From: Mauremys mutica
Taxonomy: Eukaryota; Chordata; Testudines; Geoemydidae
Length of the DNA stretch: 64,000 bases
NCBI RefSeq assembly: GCF_020497125.1
Contig: NC_059081.1
Span: 20,121,105 to 20,185,104 of the forward strand
Reading direction: 5' to 3'
Of the stretch, positions 1 to 12,287 are shown piece after piece. Below the pieces are notes generated by a model. The model was not told where the DNA came from. It saw nothing but the letters and a program-made list of their open reading frames with translations, and made no database searches. The translations under genes and the position numbers were made by a program. Within the stretch, counting starts at the first letter, position 1, and the number at the start of each line of letters is the position of its first letter.

Positions 1-639
1 GCTTACATTGTTGTCACAGAACTTGTCCTGAAGTAAAATCCTCTGCCTCCCAGCTGGCTTTAAGCTTCACTTGCTTATAATTTTTCACCTTCTATTAAAA
101 CATTGAGATGTATTCCTGTTTCACTCAATTATGTCTTTATTTTATTGTTGCTTTCTTTGTTTATTTGGTTGGGGTTTTGTTTTAGTATTTTTAGGTCAGG
201 AAAATACAGCAAAAATAATGTATATTGTTTGTAAATGTGCAAGAAAAATTGTGATCAGTGAAACCTGGCGTGTCCTTCAACAGACAGGAATCATAACCCA
301 TGGCTTCATAGTCATGATAATAACACGTTATTAAGTGTTGGATATTCTTCAATCTGCTGTTTATCCATTGTTCCAACAAAATGTAAGTAGAAGCAAAGTG
401 TTCTTTAAATCATACTGAAAATATCTTTTAAGGGTTTTTAAACAGTAAGCTGGTTACAAAGACAAGCTGGTTCCCATGGAATTATAGGTCTTTATTCTCA
501 TATACTAATATAACACCAATGGGCCTGACTCTCCACATGAATGAATGCAGCAGGATAAAACTGTTGCGACTCAGTGGAGAATCAGGCTCATTGACTTCAC
601 TAGAGTTACTCCTGATTAATGCCAGTGAAAATGAAATCA

Positions 640-1170
640 GAATCAGGCCCACAGAAATGAGAGCTGGAAAAGACTAATTAGTCAGCTAGTCCATCTCCCT
701 ATGCCCAGTGAAGAATTTTTCCCTATACTGTTTTCTGAATGGTTTATCAAACCCAGTTTTAAAGGTCCCGAGTAATGGGGTTTCTCCAACTCTCCTTGCA
801 AGACTATATTCTCAAGCTGAATAGAAGACTTCAATCAACTTCACTCTTAGGGTATTTTTTGGATATTCATCTTACACTTTCCCTTTCTAAATTTCTTTTC
901 CATACTCAGTCTTACACAACAGGTCTCTTTCAAGATTTCTTCTTCTTATTTACTATCTGAATTTGCCCTCCCCAAATACATTGGCTTGCATTTTTTCCAG
1001 GTCTCATTTAATTTATTTTCTGCCCATGTTTTGAAATTTCTCTAAGCCCTTTCTCGCTCCTCACTGCTGTTCATGTATCCTTCTACATTTTGGGTCATCA
1101 GTGAATTTCATTAACATGTCATTTACTCCATCTTCTTGAACATTAATGAAGATATTAGATGAGGCGTGAC
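640..1170 (-). mobile_element. Old CR1/L3-like LINE fragment (3' region, antisense)
   Basis: Plus-strand text contains the antisense signature of CR1-type 3' coding and UTR regions: an opening with GCTAGTCCATCTCC, later GGGTCATCAGTGAATTTCATTA and ACATTAATGAAGATATTAGA, in the order seen in CR1/L3 elements. Highly diverged, no frame intact. Boundaries approximate. Confidence 0.4.
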
Positions 1171-2384
1171 CTAATTCTGATCAATATATTGCTGACTTGC
1201 CTATTGGATTGTGGGATTCTCCCCCCCCCATTATTAGTCCCAGCTCTTTTGCAATCCCATTTATTTAAGGAGTTGGCATATTGCTTCACCCTCCCTGTTC
1301 CCTACTTCAGAACTTGCAGTGAGAATGACAGTTTCCAACTAAAACACTGGAGTTTGTACAATGTATGTATCCTGGTGAAGTGCTTTGACAGAGCTTTAAC
1401 ACCATGGATGGAAGGGTGTGGAGGGAGGCGGAAGGGGGATTAGATACCCCCCAGGATCCTATTTGCTAGTGCATACTTTGCTTCAAAGGGAGCTGAGGAA
1501 GAAGATCCTGGGTTATAGCATGAATATGTGTGTGCTTTCTTTGTGTGCCAGCAAAGGGAATCCTAGCCTGTATCTTAGCTTCAAAAGTATCAGTTGTCAT
1601 GTCTCAGTAAGAAATCTCTCTCTTCGTTCCTGCTGCAACTTTACAGTTGTCAATTGCTTCGAAGAAAACAAGTAGGAGCAGTGAAGGAATTGCCGAAAGA
1701 GAAGTGCAGGGTACGAGCTGCAGGGATGCATGACTGTTCTTCTGTTTTCATAAGGGTTTAGTAAAATCTGTTGGCTGGCTTTTGTTGAAAATGGATATTC
1801 CTCCCTCTAAACTGAAGTGAGATTTTTAAATGGGCATACTGTGCATTTGGGCATTCTGACCCTACTTTTAGTCACTTTTCCAACAGTAGGGCAGTAGTTT
1901 TATAGTGCACAGCAGCCAATACTATTTAATTAGTATGTTTTTTTTATGTGTGAACTTGATTGTTTCAGTTTTTGAAAGTGGAGTGTAACTTTCAGAACTG
2001 AACTTGTGAGTATCCACACTGACAGGTGGTTTAGTTCCAGGGGACATCGACTCAAGAACGGTAATGACCTTTCATCACTAGACAACTGATTTTAATCTGG
2101 CATGGTTTGACAGCAACTGAGAGGCGTTACTCTTTGTGGCTGATTCATTAGACTTTGTGAAACACAGGGGCTTCTGAGTGGGATTGTTCCAAAGCTTATA
2201 CATGGCTACCATATTAGTAGCATCAGGGGAGATGGAAAGGAATAAGAATTTGAAGATTTGATGAGAACAGGGGTGAGGCGTATCGGAGGAAGTTTTCACT
2301 GCCACTGTTGTGTTGTAGTTATTCTGCCAATAAATAAGTGACTTCATTCAAAAAGGTTTCTTATCTGGTGCAAACATTTAAATT

Positions 2385-2505
2385 CACTGGGAGCCACGAT
2401 CGGCCGAACCTGCGGACGCGGCAGGTAAACAAACCGGCCCGGCCCACCAGGGGCTTTCCCTGCACAAGCAGCGGAACAAGTTTGTGGGGATCACTGGTCT
2501 AGTTC
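2385..2505. mobile_element. GC-rich hAT-type miniature element fragment
   Basis: An abrupt GC-rich island in AT-rich sequence with CGATCGGCCGAACCTGCGGA and GGCAGGTAAACAAACCGGCC, phrases I recognise from a turtle nonautonomous hAT family. Both TIRs are missing or decayed, so ends are approximate. Confidence 0.5.
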
Positions 2506-4276
2506 CTATTTTAATCTTGAAATTGGCTTGCACCCTATATTAACATTCTTGAAGAAAGTTCCTGCTATGACAAAACAATAAGAACTTTTGTAAAGTGCAT
2601 TCCCAACACAATGTGTACTGTACATTTTGTTTAATCTCTTTGTAAGGTTTATCATGTGCTTTTACACTCTAGTTTTTCAACAACATATCAATATTTCCAA
2701 TTAGCCAGAGTAAGCAAATGACTTGAATCTATTTATGAGCAGCAGGAAGTTATGTGGATGTAGCTGGCTGGTTTAGTTTTATCTTTCTTTAACTTGTACT
2801 TTAAAATGAAAATGACGGAGGTATATCATCTGAGATAAGTAATTTTAGCAATTTTGCAAATGTACTATTTTGTATTGTAAATACTCCCACAAGACCACTT
2901 TGGTTTGTCAGCAAACATTCCGTGGTTTATTTTAAGTATCCTCCCAAAGAGTATAGAATTATGCCCATGTCCAAAATTATTTTAACAGCAAAACCACTTA
3001 AAACAGAAAAAGAGATCACAGGATCATAAAGAGTCACAAGATCTGATTCTCAGCGGGTGTAGATCTGTATACTTTGTTGGCTTCAGTGGAACTGTAACAA
3101 TTTATACCAGGTGAAGATTTGCTTTATAACAGCTAGAGATGGAAATTCCTCCTGCATCTACCTGCTCACTTGTACAAGTGATTGAACTATTCACTGCAAA
3201 TCAAAACCAAAGGCCTAAATCCTTTGTAGGAGGTCCAGATATGTCTGCCCCTTAGCCTACACTATTTGTTTGATGCTTATACTATTTCTTTCCAGGTTTC
3301 AGTCTTTTACCACATTCTTTCTTTCCTTTCATTGCATTTCCTGAAGCTTCCCATCTGTGACTGTCCCTGCAGTGCATTCTCTCATTCCTTCCCTCATGTC
3401 CTTCAATCTCATCCTGCTCCCTCACCCCACCCAATCTCTTGCTCCTGGTAAATGAAAGGTGAAATATGTCTTTCCCCTTTATGCCGTCTGCATGAGAGTC
3501 ATCCACAGCTGCAGTGCTTGTGTTGTCATGACTGTGGGCGTTGCTGCTTATTATCACTCTCAGGAGCAGCAGATACCCAAAAAGGTGACCACGAAGAAGT
3601 GGGACAATGGCTCTGTACGTCCTACACAGGGGTCAGAAGAGATGTCTAGCCAGGCAGAGAACAGTACACTGTACCAGCAACATGCTGGGAACCCCTGTTA
3701 TGCCTGACTAAGGCCCAGTGACTAATGAAGCTTCAGGTAGGGCAGTGTGGTTCTGCTACAATAAACTTCTTAATCTGTCTCACACCCTTTTCAGCTCTTC
3801 TCCCCTCTCTCCCAACATCAGTCTTCTCCTTTCTAGTTGCCTTTCCGTCACCCATTCTCAGTTCTGCCCTCTTTCTGCTCCTTCTCAGGCCTGGTCTACA
3901 CTAGGACTTTAATTCGAATTTAGCAGCGTTAATTCGAACTAACCGCTCAACCGTCCACACCAGGAAGCCATTTAATTCGAACTAGAGGGCTCTTTAGTTC
4001 GAATTTGGTACTCCACCCCGGCAGGTGGAGTAACGCTAAATTCGACATGGCTAGTTCGAATTAGGCTAGGTGTGGATGCAAATCGAACTTAGTAGCTCCG
4101 GGAGCTATCCCACACTGCACCACTCTGTTGACGCTCTGGACAGCAGCCCGAGCTTGGATTCTCTGCCCAGCCACACAGGAAATGACCCGCGAAAATTTGA
4201 ATTCATTTTCCTGTCTGGGCGGTTTGAATCTGACGTTCTGGTTGCACATCGGGGCGAGCTCCGCAGCACCGGCAGC

Positions 4277-7150
4277 AATGCAGAGCTCTCCAGCAGAGGA
4301 GTTCATGTAATCTCTGAATAGAAAGAGGGACCCGGCATAGACTGACCGGGAACTCTTCGATCTGATCGGTGTGTGGGGCGAGGAGTCTGTGCTTTCGGAG
4401 CTGCGCTCCAACGAACGGAATGCAAAGACCTACGAGAAGGTCTCCAAAGCCATGATCCAGACAGAGGATACAGCCGTCATGCAACGCAGCGCCGCGTGAA
4501 AATCAAGGACCCCAGACAAGCCTACCAAAAAATCAAAGCGGCCAACGGACGCTACGGAGCCTGCCACCACTGCCCCACCAGTGACCATGGACTCTGATGA
4601 TGGGACAGTGTCGACGGACAGTTCCTCGACGATGTTCACGGACGGGGAAGATGAGGAAGGGTTTGTGGAGGACGAGGCAGGCGATAGCGCTTACAACGCT
4701 GGTTTCCCCGACAGCCAGGATCTATTCATCACCGTCACGGAGATCCCCTACCAACCCTCCCCGGCCAGGAACCCGGATCCTGAATCAGGGGTAGGATCTG
4801 TCGGTAAGTGCTTTAACCATGTTAACTTTTATTCTTAATATAACAGGAATCTGAAGTGTGTGAAAAGGAGGTCTCTGTATATATGGTGATAGAACAGAAA
4901 TCCTCCTGGGAGAATGCCACGAAGCTCTCCTGCCGTTAATCGATAAGCATCAGCAGGAGGTTCCTGGGGAGCTGCCTTATTGGGTGCTCCGTGGTAGCAC
5001 ACTTTTCCGCGCGAGGCTTTCACGCGGTATTCAGGGAGCACTGCCTCCCAGAGCACGGCTGCATAGGTCCGTGGTTCGTGCTAGATTTCACGCAGCATGC
5101 GCTCTCTATCTCCTTCAGTGCCCGTCCTCACGGTGATCTCGCTCGGACACTCCTGCATCTAAGTAGGGGAAGAAATGTTACGTTACGCCTGGTCCAAAGT
5201 ATTTTTAATAAATAAACGGACAGACGGCATAGCACAGACTCAGCACGCAGCTGCGTGACGAGCGTAACGGAAAGCCAAAGAATCAAATGGACGCTCATGG
5301 AGGGAGGGGGGAACGAGGACGCAAGGTATCCCACAGTTCCTGCTGTCTCCGAAAAGCATTTGCATTCTTGGCTGATCTCCAAATGCTTCTAGGGTCAAAC
5401 ACAGTGTCCGCGGTGGGTCGGGGCATAGCTCGGCAATTTACGCAGCCCCCCGACCCCCAGAAGTTAAAGGGAAAACAATCCTCTGTTGACTCTTTTACAT
5501 GTCACCGTATCTGTACTGAATGCTGCAGATAGACGCGATGGTGCAGCACTCAACACCAACATCCTTGCTCCCCCCACGCTATGGATGGCTGATGATGAGG
5601 ATGCATTTCCATCTTTTTGTACCATCAGCCTATTGGCACATGGGGCAGTGCAAAAGGGCTGGTAACCATGACAACCGTACCAACTTGCTTGGGACCGGTC
5701 GGTCAAGGCCGCCTGTTGCTAATTTTTCATGGTAGATGGTGCAGTATGGCTGGTAACCGTCCTCATCATTGCAACAGGGGGCTGAGCTCCATCAGCCCCC
5801 ACCCTTCATTGTAAAGAAAAGATTCAATTGCCCCTGGACTAGCAGAGGGATGAGTGGCTCCCTCCTCCACACCCCTTAATGTCATCTCTGGACTATCATT
5901 GCAGCTGGAGGCTTCCTTCCACTCATTTCTCACAAACGACTACCTGTGTCTTGTTCATGCATTCTATATTACTTCATCACACAAGTGGGGGGACAATGGT
6001 ATTGGAACCCAGGAAGGCTGGGGGAAGAACGGAATGAACAGCTGGGGTTGTTTCAGGAGCACACCCTGTGAATAGCGTTCAGCTCAAAATTTATGCAGGA
6101 TTGGACAGAGAGCAGCTGTGGTCTCTGGTTGTATGATACAGTGGTTCTCTAGTACACTTGCCCATAATCTAGGCAGGACTGATTCTATTTTTAGATACCC
6201 AAAAAGGAGGGATTGACTCGGGGAGTCATTCCCAAATTTTGCTTTTGCGCCCCTGGCTGATCGACCAGGGGCACTTATGACAGCACCAAATGGCGCAGTG
6301 CAAAAGGACAGGTAACCATGACCATCTTATTACCGTCTTCTTACCAGTTCATGGTATGGTAGACGGTGCAGTATGCCTGGTAACCATCGCTGCTGTCATG
6401 CAAAAGCATAAGCATGCTGCTGTGTAGCGCTGCTGGTCCGCCTCTGTCAGCGGCATCCAGTACACATACGGTGACATATACAAAAGGCAAAATAGGGTCC
6501 ATTGTTGCCACGCTATGGCGTGTGCCAGGGCATTTCATGGAAAACGTGCTCGAAATGATTGTCTGCCATTGCTTTCCCGGAGGAAGGAATGACTGGCGAC
6601 ATTTACCCAGAATCCACCGCGCAAATGATTTGTGCAACAGCAGGCACAGGGGTCTCAACAAAAAATTCACAGAGACAGCCTAGACTCAGTTAATTGTTCG
6701 CAAAAAAGTATCATTGCAAGGAATTAACTAACTGTTTCCCATCTCACAGCTTCCACTGTCTCCAGACCTGCCACAGCATCCACCTCGCAGAGGCTGGCGA
6801 AGATTAGGCAGCGAAAGAAAAAGACAAGGGACACGATTTTCGATGAATGTGTGGGCTGCTACCTAGCCGAGGCGGACCAGCAGAGGCAGTGGAGGGAGAA
6901 AGTCTCTCTGTACCAGCGCTCACACAGCGAATGGGAGGAGAGGTGGCGTGAGGAACACAAGCAGGCGACTCAAGCAATGCTTGTACTACTGAGGGAGCAA
7001 ACGGACACGCTCCGGCGACTTGTGTATGTTCTGCAGGACCGCTGCAGGACAGAGCCCCCGGCAGTATCTCTGCAACTGCCCTCCCCCGCCACACAGACCC
7101 AGTCCCCCCGCACCACAAAAAAACCCGAGGATGCCCGCCCTGGGCCGTGA
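4277..7150 (+). pseudogene. Harbinger Myb/SANT-like accessory protein remnant, two exons
   Basis: Exon 1 (about 4277-4806) starts MQSSPAEEFM then stops, and continues after frame shifts with the SANT-like pieces ESVLSELRSNERNAKTYEK and RRVKIKDPRQAYQKIKAANG, then the acidic FPDSQDLFITVTEIPYQPS. It ends at a GTAAGT donor near 4805. Exon 2 opens after a CTCACAG acceptor at about 6748 and gives a coiled-coil-like C-terminal part with QQRQWREKVSLYQRSHSEWE and LLREQTDTLRRLVYVLQDR, ending at a stop at 7148-7150. In this family the protein binds element DNA and helps the transposase. Internal stops, frame shifts and a missing middle of the SANT domain make it a pseudogene; the splice sites have survived. 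Confidence 0.75.
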
Positions 7151-7992
7151 ATACTGTCACTGCACCCCAGCAGAGTGCTCAAGTAACCAAAAGCTCTCCT
7201 ACCCTACGTTTGCATAAGTCCTTCCCTTCCGGACTCAAACAAGTCCCAATCCCAGTCCCATCCCATAACTGTGTACTTAAGTAATAAAAATACTTTGCTG
7301 TTAAGTACTGTTTCCGTCATGTTTCTTCACTGAAGACTGTGTTTGAATGGGGTGCGTGGGGAAGTGCGTTGCTAATTGCATAGGACAGGCACCTTTCGCA
7401 GGGTACAGACACGGGGGCCGGATCAGCAGCGGGTAACACACACAGTGCAGTCAGCAGGCACCGTGGTCGGTATGGGAGGTGGTTTCCAGGTTCTGTGTGG
7501 GCGGTGGGGATGTGACTTTTTAGCGGGGGAGGGCAGGTACAGATCTTATACAGCGGTCCTTGTCGTGGACCGCTGAGTCACGCAGCAGAGGAATCTGTAT
7601 CCGTCCTCCTCCGCCACAAGGCCACATAGCCCCCCGCACACAGAATCCCAAAAAGGAGGGATGGCAGGCTCCGTTGAAACAAGCAGTCCGGCAATGCGGA
7701 CCGCTGTAGGAGCAGGAGCCTGTCATTCCTTGAGTTTAGAGGCGGTCTTTACATCAGCGCACACCCTACCCACCGCAGTCTGCGTTCCAGTTTCGACCCT
7801 TTAACGAAAAGTCATGAATAAAGAAACCTCTCCTCAGTAACAGTGTGACATGTATTTTATTTTTACACGTGTCTTGGAAGTGGAGGAAACGGGGAGAACG
7901 GGGTATTTAACCGAAGAGGAGAGTCAACAGTAACTGGGTAAAGAAACAGGGGCAGGTTCAGCTTCTCTGTAAAGAAACTGAACAGTCACAGG

Positions 7993-8403
7993 TCACGCTG
8001 CTCGCTGGTATTTAAAGAGTTCCTTGTCGCTGTCCCAGGCGCCTGTATAGGGCTTCATGAGCAAGTGCATTAGCGGGCAGGCTGGGTCACCGAGGATCAC
8101 TATAGGCAAATGCACATCCACAACAGTTATTTCGTGGTACGGGAAGAAACTACCTTCCAGCAGGCGTCTGAGCAGCCCACAGTTCCTGAGAACACACGCA
8201 TCAGGAACCTTGCCCGGCCATACGACGTTCATGTTGGTAAAACGTCCCCTATGGTCCCCCAGTGCTTGCAGAACCATTGAAAAGTAGCCCAATTTCTCAG
8301 CAGCTGAATGTGGAAGAGGTGGACGATAAAGTGCGAGGAGGAGAAAACGGCGAGGATCGCAGCGGGCTCCATGCTTGCAGTGCTGTGGCGTCCACGCTGT
8401 CAC
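7993..8403 (-). pseudogene. HARBI1-like DDE transposase remnant
   Basis: A 136-codon frame whose C-terminal two thirds match the DDE_Tnp_4 catalytic core of Harbinger transposases: LQALGDHRGRFTNMNVVWPG, VPDACVLRNCGLLRRLLEG and VILGDPACPLMHLLMKPY. In intact relatives the core begins earlier and continues past the KELFKYQ position with a second half bearing the last acidic residue; both are absent here. The first 40 codons do not look like transposase. About a third of the usual length, so inactive. It converges on the Myb-like gene. Confidence 0.75.
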
Positions 8404-9160
8404 TGACCAGAAAAGTGCACGAACAGATTGCCCGCAGGCGCTTTCAGGGAGGGAGGGAGTGAGGGCGTGATTGACGGTTCAATGACGACAGTTACCCAAA
8501 ACCACCCTCGACACATTTTTTCCCCCAGCAGGCATTGGGGGCTCTACCCAGCATTCCAATGGGCAGCGGGGACTGCGGGAACTGTGGGATAGCTTCCCAC
8601 AGTGCACCGCTTCCAAAGTCGACGCCGGCCCCGTTAATGTGGACTCAGAAGTTCGAATTAGTGTATTTAGTATGGATACACAAATTCGACTTCATAAGGT
8701 CGAATCCACAAATTCGAATTAAGTAGATTCGAAATAGTCCTGTAGTGTAGACAAGGCCTCAGACAGCATTGACAGTACTACTCGGTTCAGCTTAGTGCAG
8801 CCCCAGAAGCCCATAAATATGACCACCTGCCTGTTCTGGACTCCCCAGCTCTCCTGCTTGGATGGCGGAGTGGGGATTAGAAGGGGAGGAGCTGAGGTCA
8901 GAATAGTTCGTAGCACCACAGCTTCCACTCTGATTTCAATGGGCTGGAGCTTTGGGTTGCTTGATTCCCTCAGCACAGACAACCAATGGCTGTACTTACA
9001 CACTCTCCACCTGCCTTAAGCTAAGAAAGGGAGTCATGGCAGCAGAGAGAGAGGATTCATGCAGCCCACTTGACAAATGTTTATGGACATCCTACACTGT
9101 GTTTGAAAACCCCCCAGTCCTTATCAGATCAAATAGGAGTTAGAAGAACTGATGTGTTAC

Positions 9161-9380
9161 CTTTCAAACCAGCTGGACATTTACAAGTGTAGCTATCTAC
9201 ACGGTCCACACACATGCCACTCCCACATGAGTTTGGTTTGCAGTCATTTATATTTTCCTGGCAAAAGTTTCCATCAAATCCACTGGGGCATATGCAGAGA
9301 TATTCACCAATTCCTGGAGGGAAGTTAATATTGGTAACACACGATCCACCATTCATGCAGCTGCAAGGCTTCACTAAAAC
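9161..9380 (-). CDS. VWDE: VWDE exon 9 of window (two EGF repeats, second incomplete)
   Basis: An exon of 220 nt (73 codons plus 1 nt). Acceptor TTCTCCAG, donor GTAACA. The first EGF repeat is [20 protein letters not shown] ... [15 protein letters not shown] with six cysteines. The second starts [20 protein letters not shown], has the calcium-binding N-I-N-D signature and [13 protein letters not shown], and lacks its last cysteine, which must be on a further exon downstream. I could not find that exon between 1 and 9160, so the gene runs out of the window at this end. The coordinates extend past the ATG-limited frame because the acceptor lies upstream of that Met. Confidence 0.92.
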
Positions 9381-10284
9381 CTGGAGAAGGCAAAAGAGTC
9401 ATAAATAATCACAGAGGAAGGTGCATCTAGTTATCTTTTAAGGTTTGACTTGAAATGCAAACTCACAATACATCATTATAAAAAGTAGAGTGGTCAGGAA
9501 CATGTCAACAACACTTCTTTTGATGAAAAAGGCTGATTTGTTGAAACCTAAACTGTTTGCTGGAAAACGTTGGTTTTGATGAATTTCCTAACTTGAAAAA
9601 AAAATTTCAAAATCATCAAAATCATCAATGTGCAGTTTTGACAGTTTTAAGGAATCAGTGACATTTTTCATTCAAAATAACTTTGGATCTAGAACTTTGA
9701 CTTACTTTATAATAAAACAAGGTAAAAATAAGGAAAGGTTGTAATGAAAATAAAATGTGTAGAAGTTAATATAACAAGATATTTTGATTTTTGTTGTTTT
9801 GTAAATGAGTGAAAATTTTTGAGATTTTGACTTTCATCCCAATTTGGGATGAGAATTTTTTTTGAAATCTGTTTCCCACCCATTACTAATAAAAACTTCC
9901 TTCTAACCAATGTAGTATTTCCATAGAGCTAGTCTCACAATGAAGGCTATTTATTTATACTATTGAAAGCTGGATTTTAGCTTCCATCATGTAGGGGGAC
10001 AGTCTAACCTCAAATATGCAAACAAAATTCCTGTTGGCTACAATAGTAGTTGTTGTTGAGTATCTGAGGGCAGAATTCCTTAGTTGCTTAGTTTTGAAAG
10101 AAGAAATACATAACCTTTTAACTGCTTGCCTGCCTATATTGTTGACCACTAATTCTTTAACAAATGTCTTTGCAGGAATGCATTTCCTAGATTGTCTCTG
10201 TTCCAAATATAGAGAACAGCTTCAAGTGCAGTTATGCCGTGTACTTGCAAAGAAAGGATTTCAAAGAATTTTAATAAAGACACA

Positions 10285-10507
10285 AGTATCAGAGGGGTAG
10301 CCATGTTAGTCTGGTTCTGTAGAAGCAGCAAAGAATCCTGTGGCACCTTATAGACTAACAGACGTTTTGCAGCATGAGCTTTCGTGGGTGAATACCCACT
10401 TCTTCGGATGCAAGTGCTTGATTCCGAAGAAGTGGGTATTCACCCACGAAAGCTCATGCTGCAAAACGTCTGTTAGTCTATAAGGTGCCACAGGATTCTT
10501 TGCTGCT
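10285..10507 (+). repeat. Fold-back insertion of a dispersed hammerhead-bearing repeat, copy 1
   Basis: One unit starting GTATCAGAGGGGTAGCC runs to about 10415 and is followed by an inverted partial copy. The arms (from AGCAGCAAAGAATCC at 10323 to 10407, and 10423 to 10507) match over about 85 bp without a mismatch, separated by a short spacer. A 13 bp direct repeat, TAATAAAGACACA, flanks the insertion (10272-10284 and, sharing the last T, 10507-10519), so it arrived as one unit by a mechanism leaving retrotransposon-length duplications. The inverted copy lacks the first 40 or so bases. Confidence 0.85.
10372..10411 (-). ncRNA. Hammerhead-ribozyme-like module, one core change
   Basis: Reading the minus strand: GCAU, core CCGAAGA (consensus CUGANGA, so U4 is C), an A, helix II GUGGGU-AUUC-ACCCAC, GAAA, GCU, C at the cleavage position, and AUGC closing a 4 bp helix I with GCAU. 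The core substitution should abolish or weaken cleavage. Sense with respect to VWDE transcription. Confidence 0.5.
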
Positions 10508-11218
10508 AATAAAGACACATTCTAGCTATAAAATCTAGCTATACATTTCTAATACACCCATCAGTAACAACTAAGTTATAGTTTCCCCATTTCTTTAAGA
10601 ACTCTACAGATGATTATTTTGGATAAAACTTTGTTATGCATGTGAGTCTCATTAGCATCTCCAACAATTATCCATTATTAGCAAAACTGCTCTGGTATTA
10701 AGAGTCTGCGCCCCACCTTATTCATCTCATTAGCTCATGCTATCACAGGATTAATATAGCACCTTACAATAAAGACAAAGCAATGCACAAGAAACCAAAG
10801 TTGCGGAGTAATGACATAAGAGCAAGGTACCCTCTAAAGATATAACTGAGAATGAGTTATAATCTACCCTTTATAGTTAAAACTTGGTCTTTTATGTTAT
10901 GTGCTTTTTTCAAAGATTCAAATGCAGACTGTGAATGTTAAAGCCGATTAATGAACTATTAAGAGGCTGTGCAAGAGTGTTCTTTCAAATAGCAATCAAT
11001 AGAACCTGCTCTTGTTCATTCTATATATTGTTTCTATGTTCTCAGAGATATTTATTTGATTAATTGATCATTACTGCCATGCTAGATAATATGCACTTAC
11101 TAAGAAATAGCTGAAGTCTCAGTTTTTAAGACAGTAACAAATTATTAGCCATAACAGAAACTGCACTAAACCAATGGCATGATAAACAGGTTTTTTCCCT
11201 TTAATGTTCCCCTCCTAC

Positions 11219-11469
11219 CTCAGCAGAGTATCTGCTTTGTGCATTGCATTCATCTGACACAGTGAATTCAAAGATCTGCGGTTCTTCCAGATCGACTTTC
11301 CAGATAAGAAGGCCAGCAGGAGACAGCGTGGCATCCTGTGGCCCAGCCTCTAAGATGAATAGCACAGCCGACCCTTCAGGATCCACTGCTATTAACTGGT
11401 AAACAAAATTCTCACCAATAAATGTCAGCAGCTGGCTGGAAGGGACTTGGAACACAGGAGGTAGATTGT
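11219..11469 (-). CDS. VWDE: VWDE exon 8 of window (Ig/cadherin-like domain)
   Basis: An exon of 251 nt (2 nt plus 83 codons). Acceptor CTTTTTAG, donor GTAGGA. Translation: [20 protein letters not shown], then [20 protein letters not shown], and later [11 protein letters not shown] and [13 protein letters not shown]. The order P-x-F..., [16 protein letters not shown], aG.L.W and FTVSDEC matches putative-Ig or cadherin-like beta-sandwich repeats (He-PIG type). The one cysteine may pair outside the exon. The ORF start Met lies in the intron and is not used. It joins exon 9 in phase 0 as ..[13 protein letters not shown]. Confidence 0.9.
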
Positions 11470-12204
11470 CTAAAAAGCAGAAACGCGACAATGATTATGT
11501 ACATTCAGACTTCTGCAATTTAAACATTCACAGGGCAGATTTTTTGGTAAATAGACTAAAGTGAGCTAAAGCTGATGATAACGGTAATGTAGATGTCAGA
11601 GATAACAAACTGCTGTACTCCATGAGAAAGCACAACCTCCTCCATCCTAATTGGCTCATCACTCATATGGAATCTTCATCATTTTTGTGGTTCATCAGAC
11701 ATATGGGAGCAGTCCCAATATGGCATTAAACCTTTCCATTGCTCCCGTTTCCCCGTCTCTTACGTGAAGTGGTAACTGTAATTCTAATAGGTAATTCTGA
11801 AAGTAACAAACTTCAGCCAGCTGTTCCTGTATTAATGGCTCACACAGCTCTATTCATGATGTGATCCCCCAGTTTCTAACGATTCACTGGACGGGACTTA
11901 TCACAATGGGGCCCAAATCTTGGCTGGAACATCCATGTGCTGCTAATAACAGCAGTTGTATATTTGGTAATATATATAATGAAGTCTTAGGAATATGAGA
12001 GCTCCCTGAAGCAATCAGCCATACATTGATACCAATAAGTACGATTTGTGTGTGTTATAAAGTATGTGGATTAGTGAGGTTGTTGAGCTTTAGTGACAAT
12101 TGGATTGAAGCTCAGCACTATAGCATAGTCTGGGAGTACAAATTAGTAAAATCTCATTCTGTGGGCAAGTTAGGTTTTTTGTTACCCCAAGAAAAAAAAA
12201 AAAA

Positions 12205-12287
12205 TTAAAAGGGGCCGGAATGCTGCCCTTTGAAAAGTGCCACCCCAAGCACATGCTTGAGACGCTGGAGCCTAGAGCCAGCCCTGA
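12205..12287. mobile_element. hAT-type miniature element end fragment
   Basis: GGGGCCGGAATGCTGCCCTT followed by CACCCCAAGCACATGCTTGA and the end CCTAGAGCCAGCCCTG. The terminal bases resemble the inverted end of the 15165-15483 element. Only one end is present. Confidence 0.5.

Larger units (their letters stand above)
1..3884. other. Intronic or flanking DNA with old repeat debris
   Basis: No coding exon could be supported here. Most likely intron of VWDE beyond exon 9, since the second EGF is unfinished. Contents that I can name are an old CR1-like stretch (about 640-1170) and a GC-rich hAT-type fragment (about 2385-2505). About 540-655 contains a short diverged copy of a self-complementary repeat ending in an ATCAGGCCC-type motif. 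The frames of 60-94 codons here lack conserved motifs. Confidence 0.5.
3888..8758. mobile_element. PIF/Harbinger DNA transposon, near full length, decayed
   Basis: A 4,871 bp element. The left end GGCCTGGTCTACACTA is matched by the inverted right end (GGCCTTGTCTACACTA read on the minus strand), both followed by repeated TTCGAATT-type blocks. A 3 bp direct repeat TCA flanks it (3885-3887 and 8759-8761), in line with the 3 bp target duplications of this superfamily. It carries a plus-strand Myb/SANT-like gene remnant and a minus-strand transposase remnant, the convergent two-gene plan known for Harbinger. Two diverged copies of a GCAGTGCAAAAGG..GGTAACCATGAC block occur at about 5645-5760 and 6295-6390. 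Both genes are broken, so it is not autonomous now. Confidence 0.85.
9381..11218. other. VWDE intron between window exons 9 and 8
   Basis: AT-rich intron of 1,838 bp. Contains a stretch rich in GAAA/TTTC words at about 9500-9700 and the palindromic repeat insertion at 10285-10507. Nothing else recognisable. Confidence 0.6.

Noticed and set aside
3888..8758. CRISPR or tandem array suggested by repeated TTCGAATT words
   Set aside because: The words belong to Harbinger terminal regions; spacing is irregular and there are no spacers.
1..9160. A downstream VWDE EGF exon
   Set aside because: No minus-strand cysteine-rich segment with an acceptor leaving two bases was found; much of this interval is a Harbinger element.
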